NCBI GenBank assembly: GCA_035569695.1
Contig: DATMMO010000312.1
Coordinates: 1-5,115 of the forward strand
Direction of reading: 5' to 3'
DNA from: DASXMT01 sp035569695
GTDB lineage: Bacteria; Actinomycetota; Acidimicrobiia; Acidimicrobiales; RAAP-2
DNA: 5,115 nt
Shown here piece by piece: positions 1 to 5,115 of the stretch (the stretch's first letter is position 1; every line of letters starts with the position of its first letter). A program made the position numbers and the translations under genes. Under the pieces are notes generated by a model. It made no database searches. It worked only from the letters and a program-made list of their open reading frames with translations, and was not told where the DNA came from.

Positions 1-185
1 GTGAACTGGACGATGCGAAGGCCGTCCATCGGGGCGACGTCGTCGTCGAGCCTCCAGCCCAACTGCTCGTAGAAAGCCTTGGATCGGTCGACGTCGGACA
101 CGGGGATGACCTGGATTTCAAGCTTCATGACGACACTGCCAACGCTCGTGTCGGTGGTGACGCTGGGCACTTCGGTTGCACTCAC
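1..185 (-). CDS. VOC (glyoxalase/bleomycin-resistance superfamily) protein, N-terminal fragment
   Basis: This is a partial gene that leaves the window at position 1. Reading the minus strand from an ATG at 128 gives MKLEIQVIPVSDVDRSKAFY followed by EQLGWRLDDDV. That is the typical first beta strand and helix of a vicinal-oxygen-chelate fold, with the IPVSDVDRSKAFYEQLGW signature seen in many actinobacterial glyoxalase-like proteins. The family contains metal-dependent lyases, dioxygenases and drug-binding resistance proteins; the substrate here cannot be deduced. I chose the in-frame GTG at 185, which adds 19 residues (MSATEVPSVTTDTSVGSVV), because I recall relatives carrying a similar short tail ending in VGSV before MKLE. 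A GTG at 194, just after a GAGAAAG stretch, and the ATG at 128 are alternatives. None has a strong ribosome binding site. The gene diverges from the LysR gene at 350. Family assignment is confident, the start is not. Confidence 0.85.
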   Translation of the reverse strand, partial: MSATEVPSVTTDTSVGSVVMKLEIQVIPVSDVDRSKAFYEQLGWRLDDDVAPMDGLRIVQF

Positions 186-349
186 GGGTCTCACGTGCTT
201 TCTCTCGGTTGATGGTCTCCGACGCCTCGCATTGCTTTGCAACACGAAGGTCATGCCTCCGAGTTAACGCTTGCCCTCGCCTCGGGTCCATGACGTATGA
301 CCGAACTGTGGTAGGCCGCGCCTATCACCCCGGCGATACCATCGAGCTG
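186..349. promoter_or_regulatory. Divergent VOC/LysR intergenic control region
   Basis: These 164 bp separate the outward-facing VOC and LysR genes and must carry both promoters. Visible dyads are CACGTG at 192-197, TTGC-N3-GCAA at 232-242, GTTAAC at 263-268, an imperfect GGTC/GACC pair at 285-302, and TATC-N8-GATA at 323-338. LysR-type proteins usually bind such divergent regions, repressing their own gene and controlling the neighbour. That role is inferred here. I found no convincing -35/-10 pair for either gene. Confidence 0.5.
323..338. promoter_or_regulatory. Imperfect palindrome just upstream of the LysR start, candidate autoregulatory operator
   Basis: The 16-bp element TATCACCCCGGCGATA pairs at six of eight positions about its centre (TATC/GATA plus CC/GG). 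It lies 11 bp before the chosen GTG of the LysR gene. It reads ATC-N8-GAT, one base shorter than the classical T-N11-A (ATC-N9-GAT) LysR box. Its position would suit autorepression, but short dyads like this also occur by chance. Confidence 0.3.
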
Positions 350-1276
350 GTGGAGCTGCGGCAGCTGACGTACTTCGTCGCCGTGGCCGAGGAACTGCAT
401 TTCGGTCGGGCCGCAGAGCGGCTTCACCTCGCAGGACCGTCGCTGTCTCAGCAGATCAGCAATCTCGAACGTGAGCTTGGGACCCAGCTCCTCGTCCGCG
501 ACCGCCGACATGTCGAATTGACGCCCGCGGGCAGCCAGTTCCTGACCGATGCTCGAGAGGTGTTGAGCGCCGCGGCACGGGCGTTCGATAGGGCCCGCAA
601 GGGAGGCGGAGAGTTGCCCCTGAGGCTGGGCTATGTCAGTTGGCTTCCCCCACAGGCAACAGCAATGCCCGACCTCCGGGTCCGCGTTGACGAATGGGTC
701 CTACCCTCACACACACAAGCGGCGCGGGTGGCCGAAGGCAGCCTCGACCTGGCTATCGCCTGGATCGAGGAGGCCGACATCGAACGGCTCGACTTGGCCG
801 CCCATCTCTTGTGGTACGAGAGACTGCAGGCCGCCATGCCCCGCTCTCATCAGGCGACTCGTCTCGAGAGCGTGCCGGCAGCCGAGATCACGGTGCTCGT
901 CGATGTTGACGAAGCGTCCTGGTGGTCATGGAACCGCTACGCGTCTGCGTTCGCAGAGGCCAACCAGGTGTCAGTGACCAACATCGACGACGGTGGCATT
1001 GCTGGGCCTGCATTCTTCGACCACGTGGCCCGCTTGCGGCGGCCGGTGCTCGAGTCGCCAAAACGACACGCGGCGCCGATGCCGCCGACGCTGACCCGCC
1101 GGCCGGTCCGATCCCCCGTGCCCCTCTGGACCTGGTCGCTCCTTCACCGCGCCGACGACACCCGGTCGATGGTTGCTCGCGCCGCCCGGACTCTGATCGA
1201 CCACGCCTCGACCCTGGGCTGGCGTGCACCTCCCTCCGAGCCCCACTGGCCTCCAGTCGGGGAGACGACAGAGTGA
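350..1276 (+). CDS. LysR-family transcriptional regulator
   Basis: This is a 308-residue DNA-binding regulator of normal LysR length. Residues 1-60 form the winged helix-turn-helix: the opening (V/M)ELRQLTYFVAVAEELHFGR is the canonical LysR start, followed by AAERLHLAGPSLSQQISNLE as the recognition helix region and by ELGTQLLVRDRRHVELTPAG. A linker helix (FLTDAREVLSAAARAFDRAR) leads into the effector-binding domain, which begins with LRLGY at about residue 89 and contains the strand SLDLAIAW. The C-terminal part includes RRPVLESPKRHAAP and SPVPLWTWSLLHR, which look intact. I chose GTG at 350 because it places the family N-terminus exactly. The frame stays open back to an ATG at 176, but that 58-residue extension has no LysR character and would cross the control region. 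There is no clear Shine-Dalgarno sequence. The likely target is the divergent VOC gene; the inducer is unknown. Confidence 0.93.
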   Translation: MELRQLTYFVAVAEELHFGRAAERLHLAGPSLSQQISNLERELGTQLLVRDRRHVELTPAGSQFLTDAREVLSAAARAFDRARKGGGELPLRLGYVSWLPPQATAMPDLRVRVDEWVLPSHTQAARVAEGSLDLAIAWIEEADIERLDLAAHLLWYERLQAAMPRSHQATRLESVPAAEITVLVDVDEASWWSWNRYASAFAEANQVSVTNIDDGGIAGPAFFDHVARLRRPVLESPKRHAAPMPPTLTRRPVRSPVPLWTWSLLHRADDTRSMVARAARTLIDHASTLGWRAPPSEPHWPPVGETTE

Positions 1277-1292
1277 CGCCTACCGAAGAGCC

Positions 1293-1300
1293 AGAGGAAG
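1293..1300 (+). promoter_or_regulatory. Ribosome binding site that fixes the start of the 1305 gene
   Basis: AGAGGAAG lies 4 bases before the GTG at 1305, with the GAGG core 7 bases from it. This is the clearest Shine-Dalgarno sequence in the window. It supports GTG 1305 over the upstream in-frame ATG at 1224, which lies inside the LysR gene. Confidence 0.65.
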
Positions 1301-1304
1301 AACC

Positions 1305-1868
1305 GTGGACGGCCGCCCGATCGAGAACGTCGTGAGGACTCCTTCGTCTCCTCGACGTCGCGTCCTGCTCGCATCAATCGTTGTCCTTGTGGTGGGCGGC
1401 GGCATCGGCGCAGCAATGTATACGTCGACAGCCGACCAGCAATCGGGCGGAGACCCGGGCGGAAAAGTCTTACGACGTCTGGAGACAATCAGATCAGCAG
1501 TTCCCTCTGGAGCATTGGGTATCTCGGTCGTGCCCATCGCCGCGACGTGGATGGGTGCGTGCGCGAGCGACTCCAACTCACATGCCGGTTGGGTCGAGGA
1601 TCGGGTAACTGTCGGGTTCACCGACACCGCTCCAGCCGCAATGGTCAAGGCGACGATCGATAGCGGCCTGCGGTCGTTGGGCTGGGTGCGCCACGACATC
1701 GTCATCACTAGTGGCCAAGGGCCAACTGCCCATTGGTCTCGTGCCGTTCGGGGCGGGCGCCGAGCGGATGCCTTCGCCTTTCCCGTGCCTTCTGGCTCTT
1801 CGAATTGGTTCCTCACGGCGACGTGGCAACCTCCCGGACCCGTCGTCTTCACTGGGGGCTGCGCCTAG
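1305..1868 (+). CDS. Hypothetical single-pass membrane protein with extracytoplasmic domain
   Basis: I do not recognise this 187-residue protein. It has a short basic cytoplasmic N-terminus (RTPSSPRRR, about residues 11-19) and one hydrophobic segment (VLLASIVVLVVGGGIGAAMY, about 20-39). A roughly 145-residue domain follows, predicted to be outside the membrane by the positive-inside rule. That domain has only two cysteines, C86 (in WMGACASD) and C186 next to the C-terminus (TGGCA), which could form a disulfide. It also has a run typical of small alpha/beta sensor-like domains (MVKATIDSGLRSLGWVRHD) and several tryptophans (SNWFLTATWQPP). No lipobox or catalytic motif is seen. The gene starts 28 bp after the LysR stop, so it may share the LysR transcript, although its product has no evident link to regulation. 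Coding evidence is the ribosome binding site, the TM segment and protein-like composition. Confidence 0.75.
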   Translation: MDGRPIENVVRTPSSPRRRVLLASIVVLVVGGGIGAAMYTSTADQQSGGDPGGKVLRRLETIRSAVPSGALGISVVPIAATWMGACASDSNSHAGWVEDRVTVGFTDTAPAAMVKATIDSGLRSLGWVRHDIVITSGQGPTAHWSRAVRGGRRADAFAFPVPSGSSNWFLTATWQPPGPVVFTGGCA

Positions 1869-1930
1869 TTCCGCCCACGGCTCCTGGTGTGGACCCTCGG
1901 GTTTCTAACTAGCCCGGCCGACAACGGACC

Positions 1931-1962
1931 GGTGCCCAGGTCATCGCCGTCCCAGTGGGCGC
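1931..1962 (+). other. Hairpin-forming inverted repeat in the 1869-2019 gap
   Basis: GTGCCCA (1932-1938) can pair with TGGGCGC (1956-1962), forming seven pairs with one G-U and a loop of about 17 bases. It lies downstream of the 1305 gene and before the promoter of the repeat protein. It could slow or end transcription, but it has no U-tract, so a terminator call would be weak. Confidence 0.2.
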
Positions 1963-1984
1963 AGTCTGTTGATTGTGGGGATGG

Positions 1985-2013
1985 TTGGATTCGCCGTCGG
2001 TTCGTGAGACGAT
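1985..2013 (+). promoter_or_regulatory. Candidate promoter giving a leaderless mRNA for the repeat protein
   Basis: TTGGAT (1985-1990) and GACGAT (2008-2013) are separated by exactly 17 bases. GACGAT keeps the A at position 2 and the AT at the end of a -10 box; TTGGAT keeps the TTG of a -35. The GTG at 2020 lies 7 bases after the -10 box, about where transcription would begin. The mRNA could therefore start at the start codon, which would fit the absence of a Shine-Dalgarno sequence. Leaderless mRNAs are common in Actinobacteria. The hexamers match only partly, so this is tentative. Confidence 0.35.
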
Positions 2014-2019
2014 CTGGGC

Positions 2020-3891
2020 GTGAGACCACCCTCGGGAACCAAACGTCTGCGTCAGCCCGCTCGGATGGCACGCGGCGCGCTGGTCGCGCTCGGGGCCGTG
2101 CTCCTCATGACTGGAGCCCTGTTGCCGGCGACCCAAGCCGGCGCGCAGCCAACCAGTTGGTCGATCGTGCCCAGCGCCAATACCTCGCCCGCCCAGGAGA
2201 ATCAGCTCTTGGGTGTCTCCTGCCCGACCACGACCTTCTGCGTCGCCGTCGGTCATGCCAAGAACGGCTCGGGTATCGACCAGACGCTCATCGAGACCTT
2301 CAACGGCAGCAGTTGGTCGATCGTGCCTAGCCCGAATACATCCAGTTCGCTGTTCAACGACCTTGCCGAGGTGTCGTGCACGAGCGCGACCTTCTGTATC
2401 GCGGTGGGAAGTGCCAATAGCCCGACTCACTTCCTCCAGACGCTGGTCGAGACCTTCGACGGGAGCAATTGGTCGATCGTGTCGAGCCCGAATACGTCAC
2501 CGACCGAGCCTCAATACTTGAACGGCCTGACCTGTCAGAGCGCCACCTTCTGCGTAGCCGTCGGCGCCTACGAGATCCAGCCCGGCCTCACACAGACTCT
2601 CGTTCTCACCTACGACGGCACGAACTGGACCATTGCCCCGAGTCCAAATAGTTCCCCGACGGAGATCAACATCCTCGGAACCGTGTCCTGTACCAGCGCC
2701 ACGAATTGCGTCGCAGTTGGGACCTTCTTCGGTGGTGCTGCTTCCAGTACCTTGATCGAGACGTTCGATGGAACCAATTGGGTCATCACACCGAGTCCGA
2801 ACGCACCCGCATCGAAGGGCAATACTCTCTATGGCGTCTCGTGCGTCTCACCAAGCGCGTGTGAAGCCGTTGGGAACTACGCCGACTCGGACTTCACGCT
2901 CCATACCCTCGTCGAGAAGTACGACGGCACCTCCTGGGTCATCACCGCGAGCCCGAACACATCGCAGACTCAGGACAACACCCTCCTCAGCGTGTGGTGT
3001 ACCTCATCGACTTCCTGCGTGGCTGCTGGCAATACGGGAAAGCCTTCACCGGTGCAGCAAACGCTTCTCGAGGGGTTGTCCGACACGACGTGGAGCATTA
3101 TCCCGAGCCCCAACACTTCGCCATCTCAGGAAAACAGCCTAGGCGACGTTACCTGTCCCGACGCGACGGAATGCGTGGCAGTCGGTTCTTCGAACAATAC
3201 GGATGAGATCGCTCAGACGTTGGCAATGGTGGGAACGGTCCCTCCTCCACCGACTTCTGGTTATTGGATCACCGCCTCCGACGGCGGCATCTTCAGCTTC
3301 GGCAATGCGGGGTTCTACGGGTCCATGGGAGGCATGGCCCTCAACAAGCCTGTGGTGGGCATGGCGGCTGTCCCTGACAGCAAGGGCTATTGGCTCGTGG
3401 CTTCCGACGGCGGGGTCTTCACCTTTGGCGAAGCTGCTTTCTACGGCTCCAAGGGCGGCATGGCCCTCAATAGGCCAGTCGTCGGCATGGCCGCCACCCC
3501 CGACGGCAACGGGTACTGGCTCGTGGCGTCCGACGGCGGGGTCTTCACCTTTGGCGACGCTGCCTACTACGGGTCCAAGGGCGGCATGGCCCTCAATAGG
3601 CCAGTGGTCGGCATGGCCGCCACCCCCGACGGCAACGGGTACTGGCTTGTGGCTTCTGATGGCGGCATCTTCACCTTCGGGAACGCCGCATTCTACGGCT
3701 CACAGGGGGGCATGGCCCTCAACAAACCCGTCGTCGGCATGGCCGCCACTGCCGACGGCAACGGGTACTGGCTCGTCGGTTCTGACGGCGGCGTCTTCAC
3801 CTTCGGAGGCGCCACCTTCTATGGGTCCCTGGGCGGCATGGCCCTCAACGCTCCTGTGGTGGGCATAGCTGCAACCAAAGGCAACGTGTGA
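2020..3891 (+). CDS. Secreted two-array repeat protein: predicted seven-bladed propeller plus five 42-residue repeats
   Basis: This 623-residue exported protein has no recognisable catalytic motif. A signal peptide (basic residues 1-18, hydrophobic core about 19-36) ends with ATQAGAQ, with likely cleavage after A40 or A42. Residues 46-406 form seven repeats of 51-52 residues, each beginning near a Trp (W47, 99, 151, 203, 254, 306, 358). A typical unit reads W-S-I-V-P-S-P-N-T-S, then VSC-X5-CVAVG, then TLVETFDGT. All seven carry a CX5C pair, and these 14 cysteines are the only ones in the protein. Seven equal beta-rich repeats suggest a disulfide-stapled beta-propeller. A PPPPT linker (408-412) precedes five exact 42-residue repeats (414-623, GYWLVASDGGVFTFG then FYGS, GGMALN and PVVGMAA), and the protein ends with the last one. 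The role is probably surface binding or display. GTG 2020 suits the candidate leaderless promoter; ATG 2065 would give a shorter signal peptide. The lipoprotein gene overlaps its stop. Confidence 0.9.
   Translation: MRPPSGTKRLRQPARMARGALVALGAVLLMTGALLPATQAGAQPTSWSIVPSANTSPAQENQLLGVSCPTTTFCVAVGHAKNGSGIDQTLIETFNGSSWSIVPSPNTSSSLFNDLAEVSCTSATFCIAVGSANSPTHFLQTLVETFDGSNWSIVSSPNTSPTEPQYLNGLTCQSATFCVAVGAYEIQPGLTQTLVLTYDGTNWTIAPSPNSSPTEINILGTVSCTSATNCVAVGTFFGGAASSTLIETFDGTNWVITPSPNAPASKGNTLYGVSCVSPSACEAVGNYADSDFTLHTLVEKYDGTSWVITASPNTSQTQDNTLLSVWCTSSTSCVAAGNTGKPSPVQQTLLEGLSDTTWSIIPSPNTSPSQENSLGDVTCPDATECVAVGSSNNTDEIAQTLAMVGTVPPPPTSGYWITASDGGIFSFGNAGFYGSMGGMALNKPVVGMAAVPDSKGYWLVASDGGVFTFGEAAFYGSKGGMALNRPVVGMAATPDGNGYWLVASDGGVFTFGDAAYYGSKGGMALNRPVVGMAATPDGNGYWLVASDGGIFTFGNAAFYGSQGGMALNKPVVGMAATADGNGYWLVGSDGGVFTFGGATFYGSLGGMALNAPVVGIAATKGNV
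2155..3237 (+). repeat. Seven degenerate tandem repeats of about 156 bp (CX5C propeller-type blades)
   Basis: Unit starts, marked by the conserved TGG codon, are at 2158, 2314, 2470, 2626, 2779, 2935 and 3091. Spacing is 156 bp except for one 153-bp unit. The units have diverged in DNA but keep the W...PSPNTS...C-X5-C-VAVG...TLVE..DGT pattern. Units 1 to 3 are closest at their starts: AGTTGGTCGATCGTGCC occurs at 2155-2171 and again at 2311-2327, and a near copy begins at 2467. The last unit ends in TLAMVGT instead of the usual FDGT strand. The opening SWSIVP strand could then complete the last blade, as in propeller closure. The fold is inferred. Confidence 0.85.
3259..3888 (+). repeat. Five perfect-length 126-bp tandem repeats (42-residue GYWLVASDGG units)
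   Basis: Units start at 3259, 3385, 3511, 3637 and 3763. All are exactly 126 bp, with no partial copy, and the stop codon follows immediately. Every unit encodes GYW, SDGG(I/V)F, FG, FYGS or YYGS, GGMALN, and PVVG(M/I)A. Units 2 and 3 differ at about eight of 126 positions by eye, so they look like a recent duplication. There are no cysteines, unlike the preceding array. The periodicity is of the protein-repeat type, not an intergenic repeat. Confidence 0.95.
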
Positions 3892-4313
3892 GCGGTTGCA
3901 GCGTCAGCGCCGTAGTTACCGCCACTCGATCCGTTCCTCGCCGGCACCAGAGAGTGTCCCTTATCGTAAGTGTCGTCGCTCTCGGGTCGCTCGCCGTCCT
4001 TGGCTCGGGATGCGGCGGCTCGACCACTGCATCAGGTGGCGCCACGACGAGCACCGCCTCGAGCTCCGCCGCTGCCGGTGACACCACAGCCGTCTGCGCG
4101 CTGGTTCGGTCAGACCTGGCGATGGTGGGGACCAGTTCGACGCTGCCCATCGACGACGGGCAGCGGCTCCTTGCCAGTGCACAAGGGTCTGGCGATCACG
4201 CCCTCACTACCGAAGCGCTCGCGCTCGCCAGTGCGTCCCACACGCTCGATGCCCACGGGGTCGCCCACGCACTCCAGCAGATGTCGGACACGTGCCGCTC
4301 CATCGGGCACTGA
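3888..4313 (+). CDS. Small putative lipoprotein, translationally coupled to the repeat protein
   Basis: This is a 141-residue exported protein I do not recognise. A basic region (TRSVPRRHQR, about residues 13-22) and a hydrophobic stretch (VSLIVSVVALGSLAVLGSG) precede C42 in LGSGCGG. This resembles a lipobox, although Gly at -3 is atypical. A Ser/Thr/Ala/Gly-rich spacer (43-66) follows, as in many actinobacterial lipoproteins that need reach from the membrane. The globular part (about 67-141) looks helical, with two cysteines (C70 in AVCALVRSDL and C136 in SDTCRSIGH) that could pair. The GTG at 3888 overlaps the previous stop (GTGA), which implies coupled translation and a shared mRNA. An in-frame GTG at 3954 would remove the basic n-region and is less likely. 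No domain or enzyme motif is visible. It may anchor or assist the repeat protein. Confidence 0.75.
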   Translation: MSGCSVSAVVTATRSVPRRHQRVSLIVSVVALGSLAVLGSGCGGSTTASGGATTSTASSSAAAGDTTAVCALVRSDLAMVGTSSTLPIDDGQRLLASAQGSGDHALTTEALALASASHTLDAHGVAHALQQMSDTCRSIGH

Positions 4314-4372
4314 GGGTCAGCCACCACTGTTGGCCCCACGGCTAGCGATTTCGATGCCAGTCCGGCCGACCA

Positions 4373-4378
4373 TATACA
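4373..4378 (+). promoter_or_regulatory. Weak candidate -10 element before the 4410 gene
   Basis: TATACA stands out in an AT-richer patch of the 93-bp gap between 4313 and 4407 and matches four of six -10 consensus positions. TTCGAT (4350-4355) at 17-bp spacing is a poor -35. If used, transcription would start near 4385 and leave a short leader containing AAGGGG (4387-4392), which is farther than usual from the start codon. Confidence 0.2.
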
Positions 4379-4409
4379 TCCTGCGTAAGGGGCTGCCAGA
4401 CTAACGGTG

Positions 4410-5115
4410 ATGGTATTTCTCTGGATCGGCTGGGTGACGGTTTCTTCTCTGGCCACCGCGGCTGGCACCTTGGTACTCAGTCTTGCCACCTTTGCCGCAG
4501 TGCGATCTTCCAACCGGTCGGCGCGAGTCGCTGAGGCAGCCTTACAAGAGCAGCGACGTCCGCTCCTCGCCCCCTCCCGCCTCGAGGATCCGAAACAGAA
4601 GATCATGTTCCTGGAGGGAAACTGGGTCAGTGCCCCGGGCGGTCGGGCCGCGTTGGAGATCCACGACGGCGCCGTGTATCTCGCCATCAGCCTTAGAAAT
4701 GTGGGAAGTGGAATCGCCGTCTGCCAAGGGTGGGCGGCCAAAGTGGGACAGGGTTTATCGAGTATCTTGCCAGCGCATACGCCATTGGAAGACTTGCGTC
4801 TTCAATCTCGCGACCTCTACGTACCGGCAGGCGACATCGGCATGTGGCAAGGCGCGTTGCGCAACCCGGATGATCGGGTGCGCGCCGACCTCGTTGATGC
4901 GATCGAGGCAGGTCAGGCGATCGAGGTAGAGGTGCTCTATTCCGATCAGGTAGGCCGCCAGCGAACGATTTCTCGGTTTCGCCTGGTCCCTGCCGGCGAC
5001 ACGTGGCTCGCCAGCCTCAACCGACATTGGTATCTCGACTGGGACGGACCCCGGCCCGAGGATCTGACGCTCGCGGCAGCCCAGGTGATCCTTCGGGACC
5101 AGGAAGCCGCTAGCC
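4410..5115 (+). CDS. Single-pass membrane protein of unknown function, C-terminus outside the window
   Basis: The frame is open from ATG 4410 to the end of the window: 235 full codons, no stop. An in-frame GTG at 4407 directly before the ATG is an equal alternative, and the frame is closed by TAA at 4386-4388. Residues 4-31 (FLWIGWVTVSSLATAAGTLV and on) form one membrane segment. A basic, helical juxtamembrane stretch (about 32-50, RSSNRSARVAEAALQEQRR) and the motif RPLLAPSRLEDP follow. The rest (about 65-212) is beta-rich with AISLRNVGSGIAV, DLYVPAGDIGMWQGALR and RTISRFRLVPAGD, ending in LASLNRHWYLDWDGPRP. From memory this matches a family of uncharacterised actinobacterial membrane proteins with the same order of motifs. 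The function is unknown; the NVGSGIAV region resembles Ig-like strands. It lies 96 bp after the lipoprotein gene, so it may be a separate unit. No catalytic motif is seen. Confidence 0.85.
   Translation, partial: MVFLWIGWVTVSSLATAAGTLVLSLATFAAVRSSNRSARVAEAALQEQRRPLLAPSRLEDPKQKIMFLEGNWVSAPGGRAALEIHDGAVYLAISLRNVGSGIAVCQGWAAKVGQGLSSILPAHTPLEDLRLQSRDLYVPAGDIGMWQGALRNPDDRVRADLVDAIEAGQAIEVEVLYSDQVGRQRTISRFRLVPAGDTWLASLNRHWYLDWDGPRPEDLTLAAAQVILRDQEAAS

Noticed and set aside
176..349. 58-residue N-terminal extension of the LysR gene
   Set aside because: The canonical LysR N-terminus begins at GTG 350. The upstream stretch has no HTH relation and overlaps the divergent control region and the VOC 5' end.
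1280..1852. 190-codon minus-strand open frame opposite the 1305 gene
   Set aside because: The plus strand has a Shine-Dalgarno sequence, a TM segment and sensible topology, while the minus product is rich in Arg, Pro and Thr without motifs. It is a high-GC shadow.
1891..1904. GGACC-CTCG-GGTTT hairpin after the 1305 gene considered as a terminator
   Set aside because: Two of its five pairs are G-U and there is no real U-tract, so the evidence is too weak for a terminator call.
3203..3868. 221-codon plus-strand open frame in another frame across the 126-bp repeats
   Set aside because: It exists only because the in-frame repeats keep the alternative frame free of stops. The product is a repetitive Trp/Ser/Pro/Thr string.
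3259..3888. Regular 126-bp periodicity considered as a CRISPR or intergenic repeat array
   Set aside because: The period is an exact multiple of three, lies wholly in one reading frame and differs mostly at synonymous positions, so it is a protein repeat.
4318..4336. GCCA/TGGC hairpin after the lipoprotein gene considered as a terminator
   Set aside because: It has only four continuous pairs, a seven-base loop and no T-run.
4196..4741. 181-codon minus-strand open frame across the end of the lipoprotein gene and the start of the 4410 gene
   Set aside because: Its product is a low-complexity Ala/Ser/Arg mix with no domain or ribosome binding site, and it conflicts with two better-supported plus-strand genes.

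Overview
The window is high-GC bacterial DNA with GTG starts, short gaps and several exported proteins. It most likely comes from an actinobacterium. The best clue is the protein at 2020-3891: it combines CX5C-bearing repeats with 42-residue repeats built around GYWLVASDGG and FYGS motifs. I recall such repeats as common in Acidimicrobiia and related soil Actinobacteria. That placement is recall plus composition, not a database search.

Layout. On the minus strand, positions 1-185 hold the N-terminal part of a VOC/glyoxalase-superfamily protein that runs off the left edge. A 164-bp divergent intergenic region (186-349) with several short dyads separates it from a plus-strand LysR-family regulator (350-1276). 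All remaining genes are on the plus strand. They are a small membrane-anchored hypothetical protein (1305-1868), a 623-residue secreted repeat protein (2020-3891), a small putative lipoprotein that overlaps it by 4 bp (3888-4313), and a single-pass membrane protein (4410 to the right edge) whose C-terminus lies outside the window.

How the genes may work together. The VOC gene and the LysR gene form a classic divergent regulator-target pair. From 1305 onward every product looks membrane-anchored or exported. The repeat protein has a signal peptide, seven CX5C-containing blades consistent with a seven-bladed beta-propeller, a proline linker and exactly five 42-residue repeats ending at the stop codon. 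The GTGA overlap suggests that the lipoprotein is translationally coupled to it, so the two may act together at the cell surface. No mobile element, RNA gene, CRISPR array or origin was seen. The repeat protein and its coupled lipoprotein are the most interesting part; nothing here proves a new system.
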